Source: JAZKFT01 sp963845495 (GTDB lineage Bacteria > Bacteroidota > Bacteroidia > Chitinophagales > Chitinophagaceae). Taken from it: a stretch of 64,000 bases of DNA. Numbering within the stretch: position 1 is the first letter of the stretch; every line of letters starts with the position of its first letter. The position numbers were made by a program, and so were the translations under genes. Below are positions 55,256-64,000 of this stretch, piece by piece. The stretch lies in the NCBI GenBank assembly GCA_963845495.1, contig CAWJTH010000048.1, forward strand, positions 1 through 64,000. The letters run 5' to 3'. The notes beneath the pieces were generated by a model. The model worked only from the letters and a program-made list of their open reading frames with translations. It did not search any database and was not told the DNA's origin.

Positions 55256-56194
55256 ATGGCAAAACAAGAAATGCTACAAATGTCTGATGAGGAAGTGCTG
55301 AAACATATTACCGTTTACGAAGCACCGCCCGAAGATTTTGATCCCACAACGGCCACCGACCATTTGCTGCGCAAACATGGCGTGCCACGCAAACCACATC
55401 CTGAAAATGAAAAACATTTAAGGGAATTGTGGGAAAAAGCGATGGCCACAAAGCCCAAGTTTATAAAAGCCGAAGTGGCTGTAGACCATGTGATGAGCAA
55501 ACGCAAACATCCCGTAATTGAAGCAAAGCCTGAAGAAGGCGGCGATTTTAGTCCAAGTGGCTGGGGCGGCATAGTGGTGCCGGTTTCAAAGCTGGGCTTT
55601 AATCCACCCGAACCAGTTTTATCCGTGTATGGCGAATTTCAAATCCCAAGTATTACTATTGCATCAAACGAACCGGCATCTGGACAAACCGTTGGCTTTT
55701 GGGTCGGTATCGATGGTTTTGGCAACAACCAAGTATTGCAAGCCGGTACAGCCGCAACCGTTGCCGGCAAAAATGTAACCAATTGGGTGTGGACGGAATG
55801 GTATCCGCTTCCACCGATACAAGTTACCAATTTCCCTATAAAAGCAGGCGACCACATTACCGTACTGGTTTGTGCCACACAACCCAATCACGGCTTTTGT
55901 TCGATGCTGAACCGTACCACGAATGTTACTACCAGCATCGGCATAAACAATCCTTCGGGGGTTACATCTATCGGTGCCACTGCAGAATGGATTGTGGAAG
56001 GTGTTTCTTCTTTCTTACCGCACTTTTCACCAGTGGTTTTCACCGCCGTTAGTGCCGGCACAAAAGATCATGCTTTTAATCTTGCCAAGGCCACAATAAT
56101 TACAGAAATAAAAGGAGCAGGCAATGCCAACCTCACAAAATCAACCGTTTTATCGCCCACTTCTTGCGAAATACAATGGTTGAAAAGTAGTTAA
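55256..56194 (+). CDS. glutamic peptidase (family G1)-like protein
   Basis: 312 residues from ATG 55256; the frame extends upstream to a GTG at 55061 through a hydrophobic segment, but the ATG gives a natural soluble start. After a charged N-terminal region of about 95 residues the C-terminal domain carries SGWGGIVV, TVGFWVGIDGFGNNQVLQAG (Gln candidate), TNWVWTEWYPLPP and GATAEWIVEGVS (Glu candidate). These are the landmarks of eqolisin (G1) peptidases, whose Gln/Glu dyad cuts proteins at acid pH. G1 enzymes are mostly fungal. No signal peptide is seen with this start. Confidence 0.7.
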   Translation: MAKQEMLQMSDEEVLKHITVYEAPPEDFDPTTATDHLLRKHGVPRKPHPENEKHLRELWEKAMATKPKFIKAEVAVDHVMSKRKHPVIEAKPEEGGDFSPSGWGGIVVPVSKLGFNPPEPVLSVYGEFQIPSITIASNEPASGQTVGFWVGIDGFGNNQVLQAGTAATVAGKNVTNWVWTEWYPLPPIQVTNFPIKAGDHITVLVCATQPNHGFCSMLNRTTNVTTSIGINNPSGVTSIGATAEWIVEGVSSFLPHFSPVVFTAVSAGTKDHAFNLAKATIITEIKGAGNANLTKSTVLSPTSCEIQWLKSS

Positions 56195-56236
56195 TAACGA
56201 GTTTGCAGGTGTGATTAAATTTTTTATATGTAATTT

Positions 56237-56272
56237 AAAAAGGCCACAAAGAATTTTCTTTGTGGCCTTTTT
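56237..56272 (+). terminator. Rho-independent-type terminator
   Basis: A perfect 15-bp stem, AAAAAGGCCACAAAG and CTTTGTGGCCTTTTT, encloses a 6-nt loop; the right arm ends in five T's, followed by AA. It lies 43 bp after the G1 peptidase gene. Because the stem is A/T symmetric at its base it could act in both directions. Confidence 0.8.
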
Positions 56273-56385
56273 AATTGGCCTGAATTTTTATGGTAAATCA
56301 ATTGCCAAACTACAATTAAATGTTTTGGTGGGTAAACAAAAAATCGAAAACTTAGCACGCAAGCAGAACATAAATTTTATTTTAA

Positions 56386-57120
56386 GTGAAAAGAACTTTA
56401 GCGATTGGCGACATACATGGGGCAGCTTTGGCGTTAACACAAATATTAGAACGGGCACAAATCACAATATCCGACAAGTTGATTTTTTTGGGCGATTTTG
56501 TGGATGGTTGGAGCGGTTCTTTTCAGGTATTGGAAATATTGATAAAATTAGCAGAACAGCAAAAATGTGTTTTTATAAAAGGCAACCACGATGTGTGGTT
56601 TGAAGATTGGCTAAATACCGGAAAAGCAAACGATAGCTGGCTGATGCACGGTGGTTTGGCCACGGTAAAAAGTTACCAGGGTTGCAAACAGTCAACGCTG
56701 CAAAAACATCGCGAATTTCTTAAAAATTGTAAAGATTACCATATCGACGATAGCAACCGATTATTCATCCACGCAGGTTTTACCAGTATGAAAGGCCCAA
56801 CCCACGAACGGGATCCCATTAATTTTAATACCGATCGTACACTTTGGGAAACAGCCCGCACCATGGATACCAACATCTTGCCGGATTCAAACCAATACCC
56901 CAAGCGGTTAAAAAACTTCAAGGAAATTTTTATTGGCCATACACCCACCACCAATTATGGCATTGATACGCCCATGCAGGGCGTAAATGTTTGGGATGTA
57001 GATACCGGTGCTGCATTCACAGGCAAATTATCCATCATAGACGTGGAAACAAAACAGTTTTGGCAAAGCGACCAAGTGATGAAATTATATCCAAATGAAA
57101 AAGGAAGAAATAAAAAATAA
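56386..57120 (+). CDS. metallophosphoesterase (serine/threonine phosphatase-like)
   Basis: 244 residues from GTG 56386: KRTLAIGDIHGAALALTQIL (GDIHG), KLIFLGDFVDGWSG (GDFVD), CVFIKGNHDVWFEDWLNTG (GNHD), FIHAGFTSM and EIFIGHTPTTNYG (GH). This is the complete PPP-type motif series for a two-metal phosphatase. GTG is needed because the ATG upstream is in another frame; GDIHG begins eight residues in, as expected. The substrate is unknown; bacterial relatives act on phosphoproteins or Ap4A. Confidence 0.85.
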   Translation: MKRTLAIGDIHGAALALTQILERAQITISDKLIFLGDFVDGWSGSFQVLEILIKLAEQQKCVFIKGNHDVWFEDWLNTGKANDSWLMHGGLATVKSYQGCKQSTLQKHREFLKNCKDYHIDDSNRLFIHAGFTSMKGPTHERDPINFNTDRTLWETARTMDTNILPDSNQYPKRLKNFKEIFIGHTPTTNYGIDTPMQGVNVWDVDTGAAFTGKLSIIDVETKQFWQSDQVMKLYPNEKGRNKK

Positions 57121-57212
57121 TTCTTCAAATTCAAAAATCAAAAGTAAAAAACTTGGATAATTTATTTAAACGGCGCAATTTTTTACTTTTAATTTTTACT
57201 TTAAAATATATT

Positions 57213-58124
57213 ATGAAAATATTAATTCTGTTTTTAATCGTCACACTTCCATTTTTTGCGCCAGCCCAAGACAGTTTATACACAAGATCCGAAATTATTT
57301 ATGGCCGTAAAGACGGTATGGCGCTTACCATGGTAGAACTTAAGCCCACACTGCGTTCCAACGGAAAAGCCATCATCAGTTTGGTAAGCGGCAATTGGGT
57401 TTCATCATACAATTCCCTTCCATATTATATTGCTGGCGCCACTGGTTATGTAAGCCGCGGATTTACCGTTTTTTTGGTGATGCATGGTTCACAGCCACGC
57501 TATACTTTGCCCGATGAAATTACAGATGTAAAACGGGCTGTTCGTTTTGTGCGCTACAATGCTGCTAATTATAGTATTGATCCAGCGCATATCGGCATTA
57601 CAGGTGCATCTTCTGGCGGACATTTATCGTTGATGGTTGCAATGGCTGATGATGTAAGGGATTACAAATCAAGGGATTCGGTTGATCATGTTTCGGCCCG
57701 TGTGCAAGCGGCCGCGGTATTTTTTCCGCCTACCGATTTTCCGCACTTCGGCTTCCCATTTTTTGATGCGTCCAACAACAAAATATTACCAGCAGCCAGT
57801 TTTGTTGCCGCTGCCTTTGATTTTAAAACTTTTGATCCCGTTACTAAATTGTATGTACCGGTCAGCGACTCGGTTCGGCTAGTTTATGTTAAGCAATTGT
57901 CGCCTATTTATTCGGTTACGCCCGATGATCCCCCGACATTTATTATACATGGCGATGCGGATAAAGTAGTTCCCATCCAACAATCAAAATCTATGATTGA
58001 AAAACTGAACGAAGCAAAAGTGCCCAATAAATTCGTTATTATGCCCGGCAAAGGCCACGGTTGGGCCGACCCAAGCGCCGAATTAAAACAATTTGCTGAT
58101 TGGTTTGAGAAGTATTTGGAATGA
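57213..58124 (+). CDS. secreted alpha/beta hydrolase
   Basis: 303 residues. ATG 57213 gives a Sec signal peptide (KILILFLIVTLPFFAPAQ); the longer frame from TTG 57153 would bury it. The hydrolase core has HIGITGASSGGHLSLMVAMA (nucleophile Ser in GASSG), TFIIHGDADKVVPIQQSKSM (Asp) and PGKGHGWADPSAELKQ (His). It resembles BD-FAE/prolyl-oligopeptidase-like esterases of Bacteroidota. It ends in TGA, showing that TGA is a normal stop in this genome. Confidence 0.85.
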   Translation: MKILILFLIVTLPFFAPAQDSLYTRSEIIYGRKDGMALTMVELKPTLRSNGKAIISLVSGNWVSSYNSLPYYIAGATGYVSRGFTVFLVMHGSQPRYTLPDEITDVKRAVRFVRYNAANYSIDPAHIGITGASSGGHLSLMVAMADDVRDYKSRDSVDHVSARVQAAAVFFPPTDFPHFGFPFFDASNNKILPAASFVAAAFDFKTFDPVTKLYVPVSDSVRLVYVKQLSPIYSVTPDDPPTFIIHGDADKVVPIQQSKSMIEKLNEAKVPNKFVIMPGKGHGWADPSAELKQFADWFEKYLE

Positions 58125-58131
58125 GTCGTTG

Positions 58132-58877
58132 GTATTTAGTATTTAGTACTTAGTAGTTGGTATTTAGTATTTAGTATTTAGTATTTAGTATTTAGACAAA
58201 GCCATAGATTAAAAGAATTAATTGCTTAATATTTCTTTTTTAACATTTTTATTTCCTATTTATTATTTCGTATTTCTTATTTCACATTTCTTATTTCCCA
58301 TCGGCGTGTCCCCGCCGCCTCACTATATTTAATTATTCATTATTCACTTTTTATTATTCATTAAAAAGGCGGGGCCGGGCTTTCAGCAGTACTCCGCAGC
58401 CGCAATTCACTATATTTAATTATCCATAATTAATTATCAATTATCCATTAAACATGCGGCTTTGCGGGGTACTTGCCTCAATCCCTCACGCACAGGTTCG
58501 GTCTTCTTGTGTTTGAGAAAACATTTAAATAAAATAAAAAAATATGACCATGACAAATATTAAAAAAGAGAATGACTATCCGCTATTTGGAATTAGATAA
58601 CTGTTAGAATATCAGCATGTGTACTTTTTAAAGCCCAGCGGGCTGGTATGTTGGTAAAGAAGCAGGAACAATAGACGAAATAGAGTTCCGCACGAAATGT
58701 TTGCGGTTCACATGTCGCCCCGCTGGGGCTTGGGTGCGTCATTGTAACGGATTTTTACTAAACTTTCGTACCGCTGGTACTTTATTCCAAATAGCGGGAT
58801 AGCCATGAAAAAGAGAATATAATTCAGAATGTTTTACGCACACAATTACTTAATTACCTATTTACCCAATTACTATT
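58132..58877. repeat. 746-bp non-coding gap of simple repeats and GC hairpins
   Basis: 58133-58196 is a tandem array of TATTTAG variants. 58250-58300 has TATTTCTTATTTC repeats. Around 58370-58460 two GC blocks (GGCGGGGCCGGGC, GCGGCTTTGCGGGG) are separated by AATTATTCATTATTCA-type words. From 58630 a longer unit has AAGCCCAGCGGGCT and CGCCCCGCTGGGGC hairpins. It ends in ACAATTACTTAATTACC, the same word family as the eCIS gaps. No gene. Confidence 0.5.
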
Positions 58878-59216
58878 TTAACTCCCCCGATAAGTACTAT
58901 ACCCAAAAGGATTTAACAATAAAGGCACATGATAATGCTCAGCTGAATCAATTTCAAAAACAATTTCAACAAACGGATAGAACGCAGTAACAGCATGGGT
59001 TTCAAAATATGCCTTGGTATCAAAATATAATTTATAAATACCTTTTTCCAGCACCGTTTCATGGGATAACAAATTGGCGATCCGGCCATCTTTATTGGTT
59101 ACGCCTTCGGCCAATTCCCGCCAATCAGCCCCCTCTTGCTGAAATAAAACAATTAGCACATCTGCCGCCGGGCGACCTATGCTGGTATCTAAAATATGCG
59201 TTGTTATTTGGCTCAT
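58878..59216 (-). CDS. uraH: 5-hydroxyisourate hydrolase
   Basis: 112 residues of the transthyretin-like family: ITTHILDTSIGRPAADVLIV at the start, ITH-type His, EIVFEIDSAEHYHVPLLLNP and the diagnostic C-terminal YSTYRGS. It hydrolyses 5-hydroxyisourate to OHCU, the second step of urate breakdown. Its ATG overlaps the uraD stop (ATGA), so the two are translationally coupled. Confidence 0.95.
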   Translation of the reverse strand: MSQITTHILDTSIGRPAADVLIVLFQQEGADWRELAEGVTNKDGRIANLLSHETVLEKGIYKLYFDTKAYFETHAVTAFYPFVEIVFEIDSAEHYHVPLLLNPFGYSTYRGS

Positions 59217-59716
59217 TGCAATAATTTTTCTAATCTAATTAAAGTAATTTTATGTTGCTCCGCAGCGGCAATTTTTAATTCATCTTCCCTATTATTTGGC
59301 AAGCGTTGTTTTAATAAATCCAACATTTCTGCCGCTGATTTTCCGGTAGCACAAACAATAAAAATAAAACCGAATTTCTCTTCGTATAAATTATTTCCTT
59401 CGGCTAATTGTTCCAACGTTGCTTGGTCGGCAGCATTTACGCCTGCCTGTTCGCCACTAGCCCAAGTGGCAGTACTGGCAAATTTCTTTTTTAATGAATC
59501 AATATCACCAATTTTTGGGTGATGCGAAAATGCTTCTAAATAATCAGGTTCTAAGCAAGCATCCCAACATTTGGTGGCCAAAAAATAAAGACCCAATTCA
59601 TCTTCAACCGGAAAACCAACCAGCATTTTACTCACCCATTTACTAGAGCCGCAGCAATTAATTAATGCTACCCGTAAATTGGTTTCACCTAGATTATTTA
59701 ATTCTTTTAAAGTCAA
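59213..59716 (-). CDS. uraD: OHCU decarboxylase
   Basis: 167 residues with family landmarks CCGSSKWVSKMLVGFPV, YLEAFSHHPKIGDIDSLKKK (catalytic SHHPKIG), WASGEQAGV and KFGFIFIVCATGKSAAEMLD. It converts 2-oxo-4-hydroxy-4-carboxy-5-ureidoimidazoline to S-allantoin. Full length, adjoining uraH. Confidence 0.95.
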   Translation of the reverse strand: MTLKELNNLGETNLRVALINCCGSSKWVSKMLVGFPVEDELGLYFLATKCWDACLEPDYLEAFSHHPKIGDIDSLKKKFASTATWASGEQAGVNAADQATLEQLAEGNNLYEEKFGFIFIVCATGKSAAEMLDLLKQRLPNNREDELKIAAAEQHKITLIRLEKLLQ

Positions 59717-59820
59717 AATAATTACGAATTAAGAATTACGAAATGCGAGATAATAACGTATATTTAAATTACACCACGATTCTGTCTAAATACTAATTAC
59801 TAACATCTAACTACTTGTAT

Positions 59821-60567
59821 TTAAATAGTTGTTGGAAATCTATTTACATTTTTGTAATAAATATACACTGCAGGTTCTTTGCCCATAGCGGTAAACCATT
59901 GCTGGCAATATGGCGCCATCCAAATAGAATCACCTTTTTTTATGGGATACCATTCGTGGTCGAGCATATAAATACCTTGGCCTTGTAAATACATTAAACC
60001 ATGCTCCATAATATGCGTTTCAACCATTGGTAAATGTCCGCCGCTATCGTAAGTAAAAATATTTACCGCCATATCAAATTGCAAATCATTTGGTAATAAA
60101 ACCTGCAAACGCAAAGCCGGGTCGCCCAAATATTCTGGCCCGGGCACGTCGGCTGCATCACCAAATAAAACCGCCGGAACATCATACCCAGCAAGCCTTT
60201 CATACGTTTTGTGGAAGGTTAAAATCTCCGTTCCAGCTTCTGGGTTTTCAAATAGGTAATCCTTTAAAATTGGTACATAAACAAATTGGCCTTGTGTTAA
60301 TTTTTTAATAGTTCCATCTACCGTCGCATCGCAAAAGCCTTTTACAATATAAAAGAAAATTTGTGATGCTTGGTTTGTTCCTTTCAATTTACCGTTTGCA
60401 TTTAATGTAATAAATGTTTGGCACAAATGAGCACCCATTTGTTCATTTATAATAACGTTCACGGTGCAATCTGTCCAACCTGGTACGTTGCTATTAATAT
60501 ATCCATCCGGACTAATTACTGCGTGGTTGCTTTTAACCACGCTTCTAGTTAATGCTGAAATTTCCAT
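59821..60567 (-). CDS. allE: (S)-ureidoglycine aminohydrolase
   Basis: 248 residues, bicupin. It opens with TRSVVKSNHAVISPDGYINS. The C-terminal cupin has GGHLPMVETHIMEHGLMYLQ, GQGIYMLDHEWYPIKKGDSI and WMAPYCQQWFTAMGKEPAVY, with metal-binding His/Glu. It releases ammonia from S-ureidoglycine to give S-ureidoglycolate. It follows allC with an 18-bp gap, so the two are probably co-transcribed. Confidence 0.9.
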   Translation of the reverse strand: MEISALTRSVVKSNHAVISPDGYINSNVPGWTDCTVNVIINEQMGAHLCQTFITLNANGKLKGTNQASQIFFYIVKGFCDATVDGTIKKLTQGQFVYVPILKDYLFENPEAGTEILTFHKTYERLAGYDVPAVLFGDAADVPGPEYLGDPALRLQVLLPNDLQFDMAVNIFTYDSGGHLPMVETHIMEHGLMYLQGQGIYMLDHEWYPIKKGDSIWMAPYCQQWFTAMGKEPAVYIYYKNVNRFPTTI

Positions 60568-60585
60568 TGTTCTGTTTAAAATTAA

Positions 60586-61839
60586 TTATTGTCTTAAATT
60601 ATTTATTGCTGCCAAACTTTGTAAAAATAAATCAGAAACGCTTAATGCTGCGGCAATATCTTTTGCTTCTACATTTTCTAACGGATTGTGGCTGATACCT
60701 TTAAAGCAACGCACAAACAACATGCAAATAGGTGCAATTTCAGCAACCGCAACACCATCATGACCGGCACCGCTTACTAAACTTATTTCTTCTATATTTA
60801 ATTCGGCAATTGACTGTTTTAATAATGCAACCAAATGCTCATCACATAAGGTTGGTGCTGAACTTTGTACTAATTCCCAGTTTAATTCAATTTGCCTTTT
60901 ATTGCAAATAGTTTTAATTATCTGTTGTAATTGGCTGTAGCAATTATCCAATATTTTCTCATCCGCACTTCGTAAATCCAAGCTACAAATTACTTCTCCT
61001 GGAATTACGTTGCTAGCCGCATTTGGTATGTCCAATTTACCAACCGTGGCAACAATATCTTGTTTATTAACTATGCCAAATTGTTCAATAGCAGCAATGG
61101 TTTCAGCGGCGCAACATAATGCATCCTGTCGCATATCCATTGGCACCGTTCCGGCATGGCCGGCCATGCCGGTAAAAGTTAATTGTATTCTTTTTTGGCC
61201 AGCAATTGCATTTACCACGGCAACCGGAATGTCTTTTTCAAATAGCACAGGCCCTTGCTCAATATGTATTTCAAAATAGCCCAACCAATTGTTTTTAGGG
61301 ATGGCGTCTTCACTTAATTTTTCAGGGTTACCGCCCATTTGTTCGATGGCAGATTTTAATTCAATTCCATTTGTATCTTTTTTTGTCAACCAAGTTTTAT
61401 CAAAACTTCCAACAACTGCTTTGCTTCCCAAAAATGTGGTGTGAAAGCGAACGCCTTCTTCATCAGCAAAACCAATTAATTCAATATTAAATGGCAATTC
61501 TTTTTTATCAATAATAATTGTTTCAATTAAATCCAAGCCCATGATTACACCTAATGGCCCGTCCCATTTTCCGGCATTTACAACCGTATCAATATGCGAT
61601 GCAATGACCAATGTTTTAGCATCTTTTTTTCCACATAAATATTTACCACGAATATTTCCAATATTATCAAAACTTGTTTGTAAGCCCGCTTCTTCCATCC
61701 ATTGCTTTACCAATTTTCTTCCTTGTATAAATGCTTCAGTCCCATACATCCGCGTTACCATATTTGGCGTTTCCGTTATGGCGGCTAATTTATTTATCCT
61801 TATTATTATTTTATTTGTTCTCTTTAAATATTCGTCCAT
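60586..61839 (-). CDS. allC: allantoate amidohydrolase (M20 family)
   Basis: 417 residues. Metal ligands of the M20 fold are present: VIASHIDTVVNAGKWDGPLG, IGFADEEGVRFHTTFLGSK and YFEIHIEQGPVLFEKDIPVA. The AGHAGTVPMDMRQDAL dimerisation/substrate segment and SGAGHDGVAVAEIAPICMLF complete it. Allantoate amidohydrolases and N-carbamoyl amino acid hydrolases are close; the neighbours allB and allE settle it as AllC. Confidence 0.9.
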   Translation of the reverse strand: MDEYLKRTNKIIIRINKLAAITETPNMVTRMYGTEAFIQGRKLVKQWMEEAGLQTSFDNIGNIRGKYLCGKKDAKTLVIASHIDTVVNAGKWDGPLGVIMGLDLIETIIIDKKELPFNIELIGFADEEGVRFHTTFLGSKAVVGSFDKTWLTKKDTNGIELKSAIEQMGGNPEKLSEDAIPKNNWLGYFEIHIEQGPVLFEKDIPVAVVNAIAGQKRIQLTFTGMAGHAGTVPMDMRQDALCCAAETIAAIEQFGIVNKQDIVATVGKLDIPNAASNVIPGEVICSLDLRSADEKILDNCYSQLQQIIKTICNKRQIELNWELVQSSAPTLCDEHLVALLKQSIAELNIEEISLVSGAGHDGVAVAEIAPICMLFVRCFKGISHNPLENVEAKDIAAALSVSDLFLQSLAAINNLRQ

Positions 61840-61854
61840 TTATTAGCTCATTTT

Positions 61855-61971
61855 ATTCATAGGGCTTTGCCCTATGCTGTTAGATTTCGTCCCGTTGGGA
61901 CTTGATGTTTTCAACACTAGTTTTATGAAAACACACGAAAGGACGACTAGTGGCATTTATTTATTTGGGAC
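61855..61971. repeat. short GC hairpins between allB and allC
   Basis: AGGGCTTTGCCCT (61860), GTCCCGTTGGGAC (61889) and a longer interrupted pair around 61912-61953 (ACTAGTTTTATG, ACTAGTGGC). The last copy, GGGACTTAGCCCA, overlaps the 3' end of allB. They resemble the hairpins near 58630 and may end transcription of allB. Confidence 0.4.
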
Positions 61972-63306
61972 TTAGCCCATTATTAATTCCCCGCTATTTA
62001 ATTTAATTATTTTTCCTTCTTTAACAATTTGCTTTCCCTTTAAAAAAACATGGTTCACCACACCATTTAATTGTTCATTTAAATAAGGTGTTATTTTATG
62101 TTTATGTAAAATAATATCGCTTGTTATTTTAAATGTTTTATTAGGATCCCAGATAATTAAATCGGCATCAAAACCAACAGCAATCTGGCCTTTGGCGTTT
62201 TCTTTACCAATTAATTTTGCCGGATTTTCGCTTAACCATTTCGCCATATCTTTTATGGTGCAGCCATGTTTTTGGGCGGCAGTCCACAAAACAGGCAGTG
62301 CAAATTGAATGCTTGAAATACCACCCCAAGCCTTCATAAAATCACCGGTTTCCATTTGTTTTAAATCAGGCGGTGCAGGCGAATGGTCGGTAGCCACAAA
62401 GTCAATAATGCCATCTTTTAACGCCTGCCATAATTGTTCGTTGTTTGCCTTTTCGCGAATAGGGGGCGCACATTTAAATTCGGTTTTTCCGTCTGGAATT
62501 GCTTCTGCATTAAAATATAAATAATGTTGTCCGGTTTCAACACTAATTGGCAAACCCTTCTGTTTGGCGGCGGTAATTTGTGTAATTGAATTAGCCGAAG
62601 ATAAATGCACAATATGCGTTCGGCAATTAAATTCTTCACATAATTTAATTATCATGGCAATAGCTTTGTCTTCCCATTCCTTTGGCCTTGATGCTAAATA
62701 ATTTTGATATGATTTCGGGTCGCCCGTTGTGCGTTGCCTGTCGTCCGACAGCTCGCAATGCACCAATAAAGGCAAATTATGTTTTGCAATGATAGGCATC
62801 GCTTTGCGCAAATCATCTTCCGTAACATTTGGAAATTCATCAATGCCAGAATGCGTTAAAAACGCTTTGAAGCCTAACACGCCAGCTGCAATTAATCCTT
62901 CAATATCATCTGTATTTCCCGGCACAAGACCAGCCCAAAAACCAACGTTGGTATGGGTTTTACCAGCAGTGGCATTTATTTTTTCCTTAAAATTATTTAC
63001 TGTAGTGGTAACCGGCGACGCGTTCAAAGGCATATCAACCAAGGTTGTGATGCCGCCAACAATGGCAGCTTTTGTGGCCGTATCAAAACCTTCCCAATCG
63101 GTGCGACCGGGTTCGTTTATATGCACATGCGGGTCAATAACGCCCGCCATCAAAACACTTTCACCAGCATCAATAACAGTTCCTGTAATGCCATCGGGAA
63201 GGGATTCTAAAATGGCCGCGATCTTCCCGTTTTCAATTGCCACACAGCCTTTTACCACTTTATCGCCCGTTATAATATGGTTGGATATGATGATCGTTTC
63301 AAACAT
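61972..63306 (-). CDS. allB: allantoinase
   Basis: 444 residues, cyclic amidohydrolase: VLMAGVIDPHVHINEPGRTD (HxH metal site), GFKAFLTHSGIDEFPNV (carbamylated Lys region), LLVHCELSDDRQRTTG, HIVHLSSANSITQ and DFVATDHSPAPPDLKQM (catalytic Asp). It opens S-allantoin to allantoate. It is divergent from puuD with a 96-bp shared upstream region. Confidence 0.92.
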   Translation of the reverse strand: MFETIIISNHIITGDKVVKGCVAIENGKIAAILESLPDGITGTVIDAGESVLMAGVIDPHVHINEPGRTDWEGFDTATKAAIVGGITTLVDMPLNASPVTTTVNNFKEKINATAGKTHTNVGFWAGLVPGNTDDIEGLIAAGVLGFKAFLTHSGIDEFPNVTEDDLRKAMPIIAKHNLPLLVHCELSDDRQRTTGDPKSYQNYLASRPKEWEDKAIAMIIKLCEEFNCRTHIVHLSSANSITQITAAKQKGLPISVETGQHYLYFNAEAIPDGKTEFKCAPPIREKANNEQLWQALKDGIIDFVATDHSPAPPDLKQMETGDFMKAWGGISSIQFALPVLWTAAQKHGCTIKDMAKWLSENPAKLIGKENAKGQIAVGFDADLIIWDPNKTFKITSDIILHKHKITPYLNEQLNGVVNHVFLKGKQIVKEGKIIKLNSGELIMG

Positions 63307-63402
63307 AAAGTTTGCAAAATTTGGTAAAACACGAAAAATATTGAATATTTATCCAATATTTTGCATTTTTTTTATTTTAAGATTGTAATTTTTAGTTTTT
63401 TT

Positions 63403-64000
63403 ATGATTGGTTATGTAATTATTGCATGTTCGCTTGTTGGCTTGGTGTTGGCAACTTTTGTAATGTTCAATCTTTCAAAGGTTGAAAAAACACAAGCTAA
63501 CGACGATAACGAGCATTTATTGATCCGTATCGAAGATAGCAAAGGTTCTATGTATGCAGTAATTGTTTTGTTGATATTGGCTTCCATCATCGGCCTATAT
63601 TATTTGGTGCAGGGTAGTATTTACGAAGGCCATTTTATGGAATGGCTGAATATTATTGTGCGGGTGATGCACATTACGTTTGGTATTGCGTGGATTGGGG
63701 CTTCGTTTTATTTTGTATTCTTGGAAAATGCCCTGAACCGGACTAAAAATGTTCGTGAGGAGCTGGCCGGCAATTTATGGGCCGTGCATGGTGGTGGTTT
63801 TTATTATTTAGAGAAATATAAAATTGCCCCAAAGGAAATACCTAAAGACTTGCATTGGTTTAAATACGAAGCTTATTTTACCTGGCTTTCGGGGTTTAGC
63901 TTGCTTTTTGTGGTTTATTATTTCAATGCCAAAGCCATGCTTATCGATTCTAATGTGCTCAATATCAGTCCGTTTGCTGGTATTGCAATTGGCATCGGCT
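63403..64000 (+). CDS. puuD: urate hydroxylase PuuD, N-terminal part (runs off the window)
   Basis: ATG 63403 and open to the window end (about 199 residues). Membrane segments MIGYVIIACSLVGLVLATFV and SMYAVIVLLILASIIGLYYL are followed by VRVMHITFGIAWIGASFYFV and ELAGNLWAVHGGGFYYLEKY, the hallmark of the membrane-anchored cytochrome-linked urate oxidase PuuD. It oxidises urate to 5-hydroxyisourate. An extra N-terminal helix and a charged loop (KVEKTQANDDNEHLLIRIED) precede the conserved part. Its place opposite allB completes the pathway. Confidence 0.85.
   Translation, partial: MIGYVIIACSLVGLVLATFVMFNLSKVEKTQANDDNEHLLIRIEDSKGSMYAVIVLLILASIIGLYYLVQGSIYEGHFMEWLNIIVRVMHITFGIAWIGASFYFVFLENALNRTKNVREELAGNLWAVHGGGFYYLEKYKIAPKEIPKDLHWFKYEAYFTWLSGFSLLFVVYYFNAKAMLIDSNVLNISPFAGIAIGIG

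Noticed and set aside
56211..56603. 130-aa plus-strand frame before the metallophosphatase
   Set aside because: It runs through the terminator and overlaps the phosphatase N-terminus, where the other frame encodes GDIHG and GDFVD.
58132..58200. CRISPR array from the TATTTAG repeats
   Set aside because: The units are 7 bp, run tandemly without spacers, and there are no cas genes.

Overview
The window has two parts that do not belong to the same genome. Positions 1 to about 2400 are GC-rich and hold frame-broken genes for a MarC-family membrane protein and a branched-chain aminotransferase, plus the C-terminal end of a type II NADH dehydrogenase-like gene. From about 2400 onward the DNA is AT-richer and reads as Bacteroidota, probably Chitinophagales or Saprospirales: Bacteroidota-type mobile-element genes, a Bacteroidota-type eCIS locus and AT-rich intergenic palindromes. 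Two unrelated genes are both cut at 2397-2403, so the join is most likely an assembly chimera.

2.4-15.3 kb: the decayed right end of an integrative conjugative element. It holds DUF3945-like and other mobile-element proteins, a broken membrane protein, a broken lipoprotein, a giant N12-class adenine methylase/SNF2-like helicase in several pieces, an XRE-type regulator and a frameshifted tyrosine recombinase. The recombinase sits at the 3' end of a tRNA-Met(CAT) gene, the probable integration site. Five premature stops here are all TGA followed by AA.

15.4-51.9 kb: one long minus-strand locus encoding an extracellular contractile injection system (eCIS, Afp/PVC type). In transcription order it has a DUF4255 cap (Afp16), an unknown conserved-looking protein, sheath, two tube proteins, a DUF5908-like small protein, a LysM protein, a VgrG-like spike, PAAR, gp25, a baseplate J-like protein, a second large baseplate protein split by a frameshift, a tape-measure-like protein and an AAA+ ATPase. 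Downstream lies about 16 kb of candidate cargo: seven genes sharing an N-terminal QRK/CxHC leader, six of them also carrying the DUF4157 (eCIS core, HELTH) domain, each with a different C-terminus. C-termini include a second zincin-like motif (two genes), a Cys/His protease- or transglutaminase-like domain, a strand-rich domain, a peptidoglycan-binding-like domain and a polymorphic-toxin-like domain. No tail-fibre gene was recognised. Many intergenic gaps in the locus contain long AT-rich palindromes, some wrapped around a REP-like hairpin.

52.1-58.1 kb: a plus-strand accessory stretch with a decayed PtuA-like ATPase, a PtuB-like HNH protein (a Septu-type defence relic), a 994-bp IS1595-family element with a perfect 8-bp target duplication, a glutamic (G1) peptidase-like protein, a metallophosphatase and a secreted alpha/beta hydrolase.

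58.9-64 kb: a purine (urate) catabolism cluster. uraH, uraD, allE, allC and allB lie on the minus strand, and a divergent puuD urate hydroxylase runs off the window end. Together these convert urate through 5-hydroxyisourate, OHCU, allantoin and allantoate to ureidoglycolate and ammonia.
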